Source: Flavobacteriaceae bacterium (GTDB taxonomy: Bacteria > Bacteroidota > Bacteroidia > Flavobacteriales > Flavobacteriaceae). Taken from it: DNA of 5,690 nt. The stretch covers positions 48,034-53,723 of the forward strand of contig PABM01000012.1 of NCBI GenBank assembly GCA_002702745.1, read 5' to 3'. This document shows positions 5,263-5,690 of the stretch, piece after piece. Each line of letters begins with the position of its first letter. The stretch's first letter is position 1. A program made the translations under genes and the position numbers. The notes beneath the pieces are model-generated. The model saw nothing but the letters and a program-made list of their open reading frames with translations, was not told the origin of the DNA and made no database searches.

Positions 5263-5690
5263 ATGTTAAAAATAGACAAACTTCATAAGTCTTATAAAAT
5301 GGGAGACTCAAGTCTTCATGTTCTTAAAGGAATTAATCTTAATGTTGATAAAGGGGAAATGGTTGCTATTATGGGTTCTTCTGGCTCTGGTAAGTCCACA
5401 TTACTAAACATTATTGGAATACTTGATGAACTTGACTCTGGGGAATACACATTAGATGGTATTGAAATTAAAGATTTAACAGAAAAGAAAGCTGCTCAGT
5501 ACAGAAATAAGTTTTTAGGATTTGTTTTTCAGTCATTTAACCTAATAAATTTTAAGAATGCTCTAGAAAATGTTGCATTACCACTCTATTATCAAGGTTT
5601 AAAGAGAAAGGAAAGACAAGAAAAAGCTATGTTTCATCTTGAAAAAGTAGGTTTAGCCGATTGGTCAACCCATTTACCAAATGAACTTTC
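5263..5690 (+). CDS. ABC transporter ATP-binding protein, MacB/LolD-like, 3' truncated by window edge
   Basis: The first 142 residues of an ABC ATPase are present and the frame is open to the right edge. Walker A is GSSGSGKST at residues 38-46 and the Q-loop glutamine is Q90 (FVFQSFNLI). The helical-subdomain sequence NALENVALPLYY follows. The visible part ends at NELS, just where the LSGGQ signature should begin, so Walker B and the H-loop lie outside the window. IMGSSGSGKSTLLNIIG and the LDELDSGEYTLDG stretch are typical of the MacB/LolD/FtsE group, which pairs with FtsX-like permeases for lipoprotein release, peptide or drug export, or mechanotransmission. The substrate cannot be deduced here. 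The gene is separated from the oxidase block by 111 nt containing an inverted repeat, so it probably begins its own transcription unit. A permease gene downstream would be expected. Confidence 0.93.
   Translation, partial: MLKIDKLHKSYKMGDSSLHVLKGINLNVDKGEMVAIMGSSGSGKSTLLNIIGILDELDSGEYTLDGIEIKDLTEKKAAQYRNKFLGFVFQSFNLINFKNALENVALPLYYQGLKRKERQEKAMFHLEKVGLADWSTHLPNEL

Noticed and set aside
1..5690. CRISPR array, tRNA/rRNA gene, insertion sequence or phage feature
   Set aside because: No repeated spacers, tRNA-like cloverleaf, transposase or terminal repeats were seen. Coding density and base composition look uniform.

Overview
The window is AT-rich and almost fully coding on the + strand. It looks like a member of the Bacteroidetes, most likely Flavobacteriaceae. 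The evidence is the gene order (heme O synthase, two consecutive Cox3 paralogues, prokaryotic Cox4, SCO proteins, DUF420), the second Cox3 with its large loop insertion, the absence of clear Shine-Dalgarno sequences, and two exact matches to the Bacteroidetes -7 promoter element TAnnTTTG. The taxonomic call rests on remembered family features, not on a search.

Layout. Positions 1-43 hold a probable -7 element and the leader of the first gene. From 44 to 5151 there are eight tightly packed genes: cyoE/ctaB (heme O synthase), a short Cox3, a long Cox3 with an extramembrane insertion, Cox4, a cysteine-free SCO/thioredoxin-like membrane-anchored protein (GTG start), a canonical SCO1/SenC copper chaperone, a four-histidine DUF420 membrane protein, and a 68-residue CxxC protein with a signal peptide and a C-terminal membrane anchor. 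Most junctions are 1-13 nt gaps or short overlaps. The exception is a 33-nt gap before the long Cox3, which contains a second promoter-like sequence. A 111-nt intergenic region (5152-5262) carries a 10-bp perfect inverted repeat. It precedes the start of a MacB/LolD-type ABC transporter ATPase that runs off the right edge just before its signature motif.

How the genes work together. The block is a biogenesis and accessory-subunit operon for an aa3-type cytochrome c oxidase. CyoE makes heme O, the precursor of heme A. The Cox3 and Cox4 proteins are structural subunits. SCO, and perhaps its cysteine-free relative, serve copper-site (CuA) assembly. DUF420 and the small CxxC protein are likely assembly or maturation factors by context. 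The catalytic subunits Cox1 and Cox2 are not in the window. The ABC ATPase looks like the first gene of a separate unit.

The points most worth a second look are the CxxC mini-protein, the SCO-like protein that has lost every copper ligand, and the short Cox3 that lacks both conserved acidic residues kept by its neighbour. None of these amounts to a clearly new system. They are understudied parts of a known respiratory locus.
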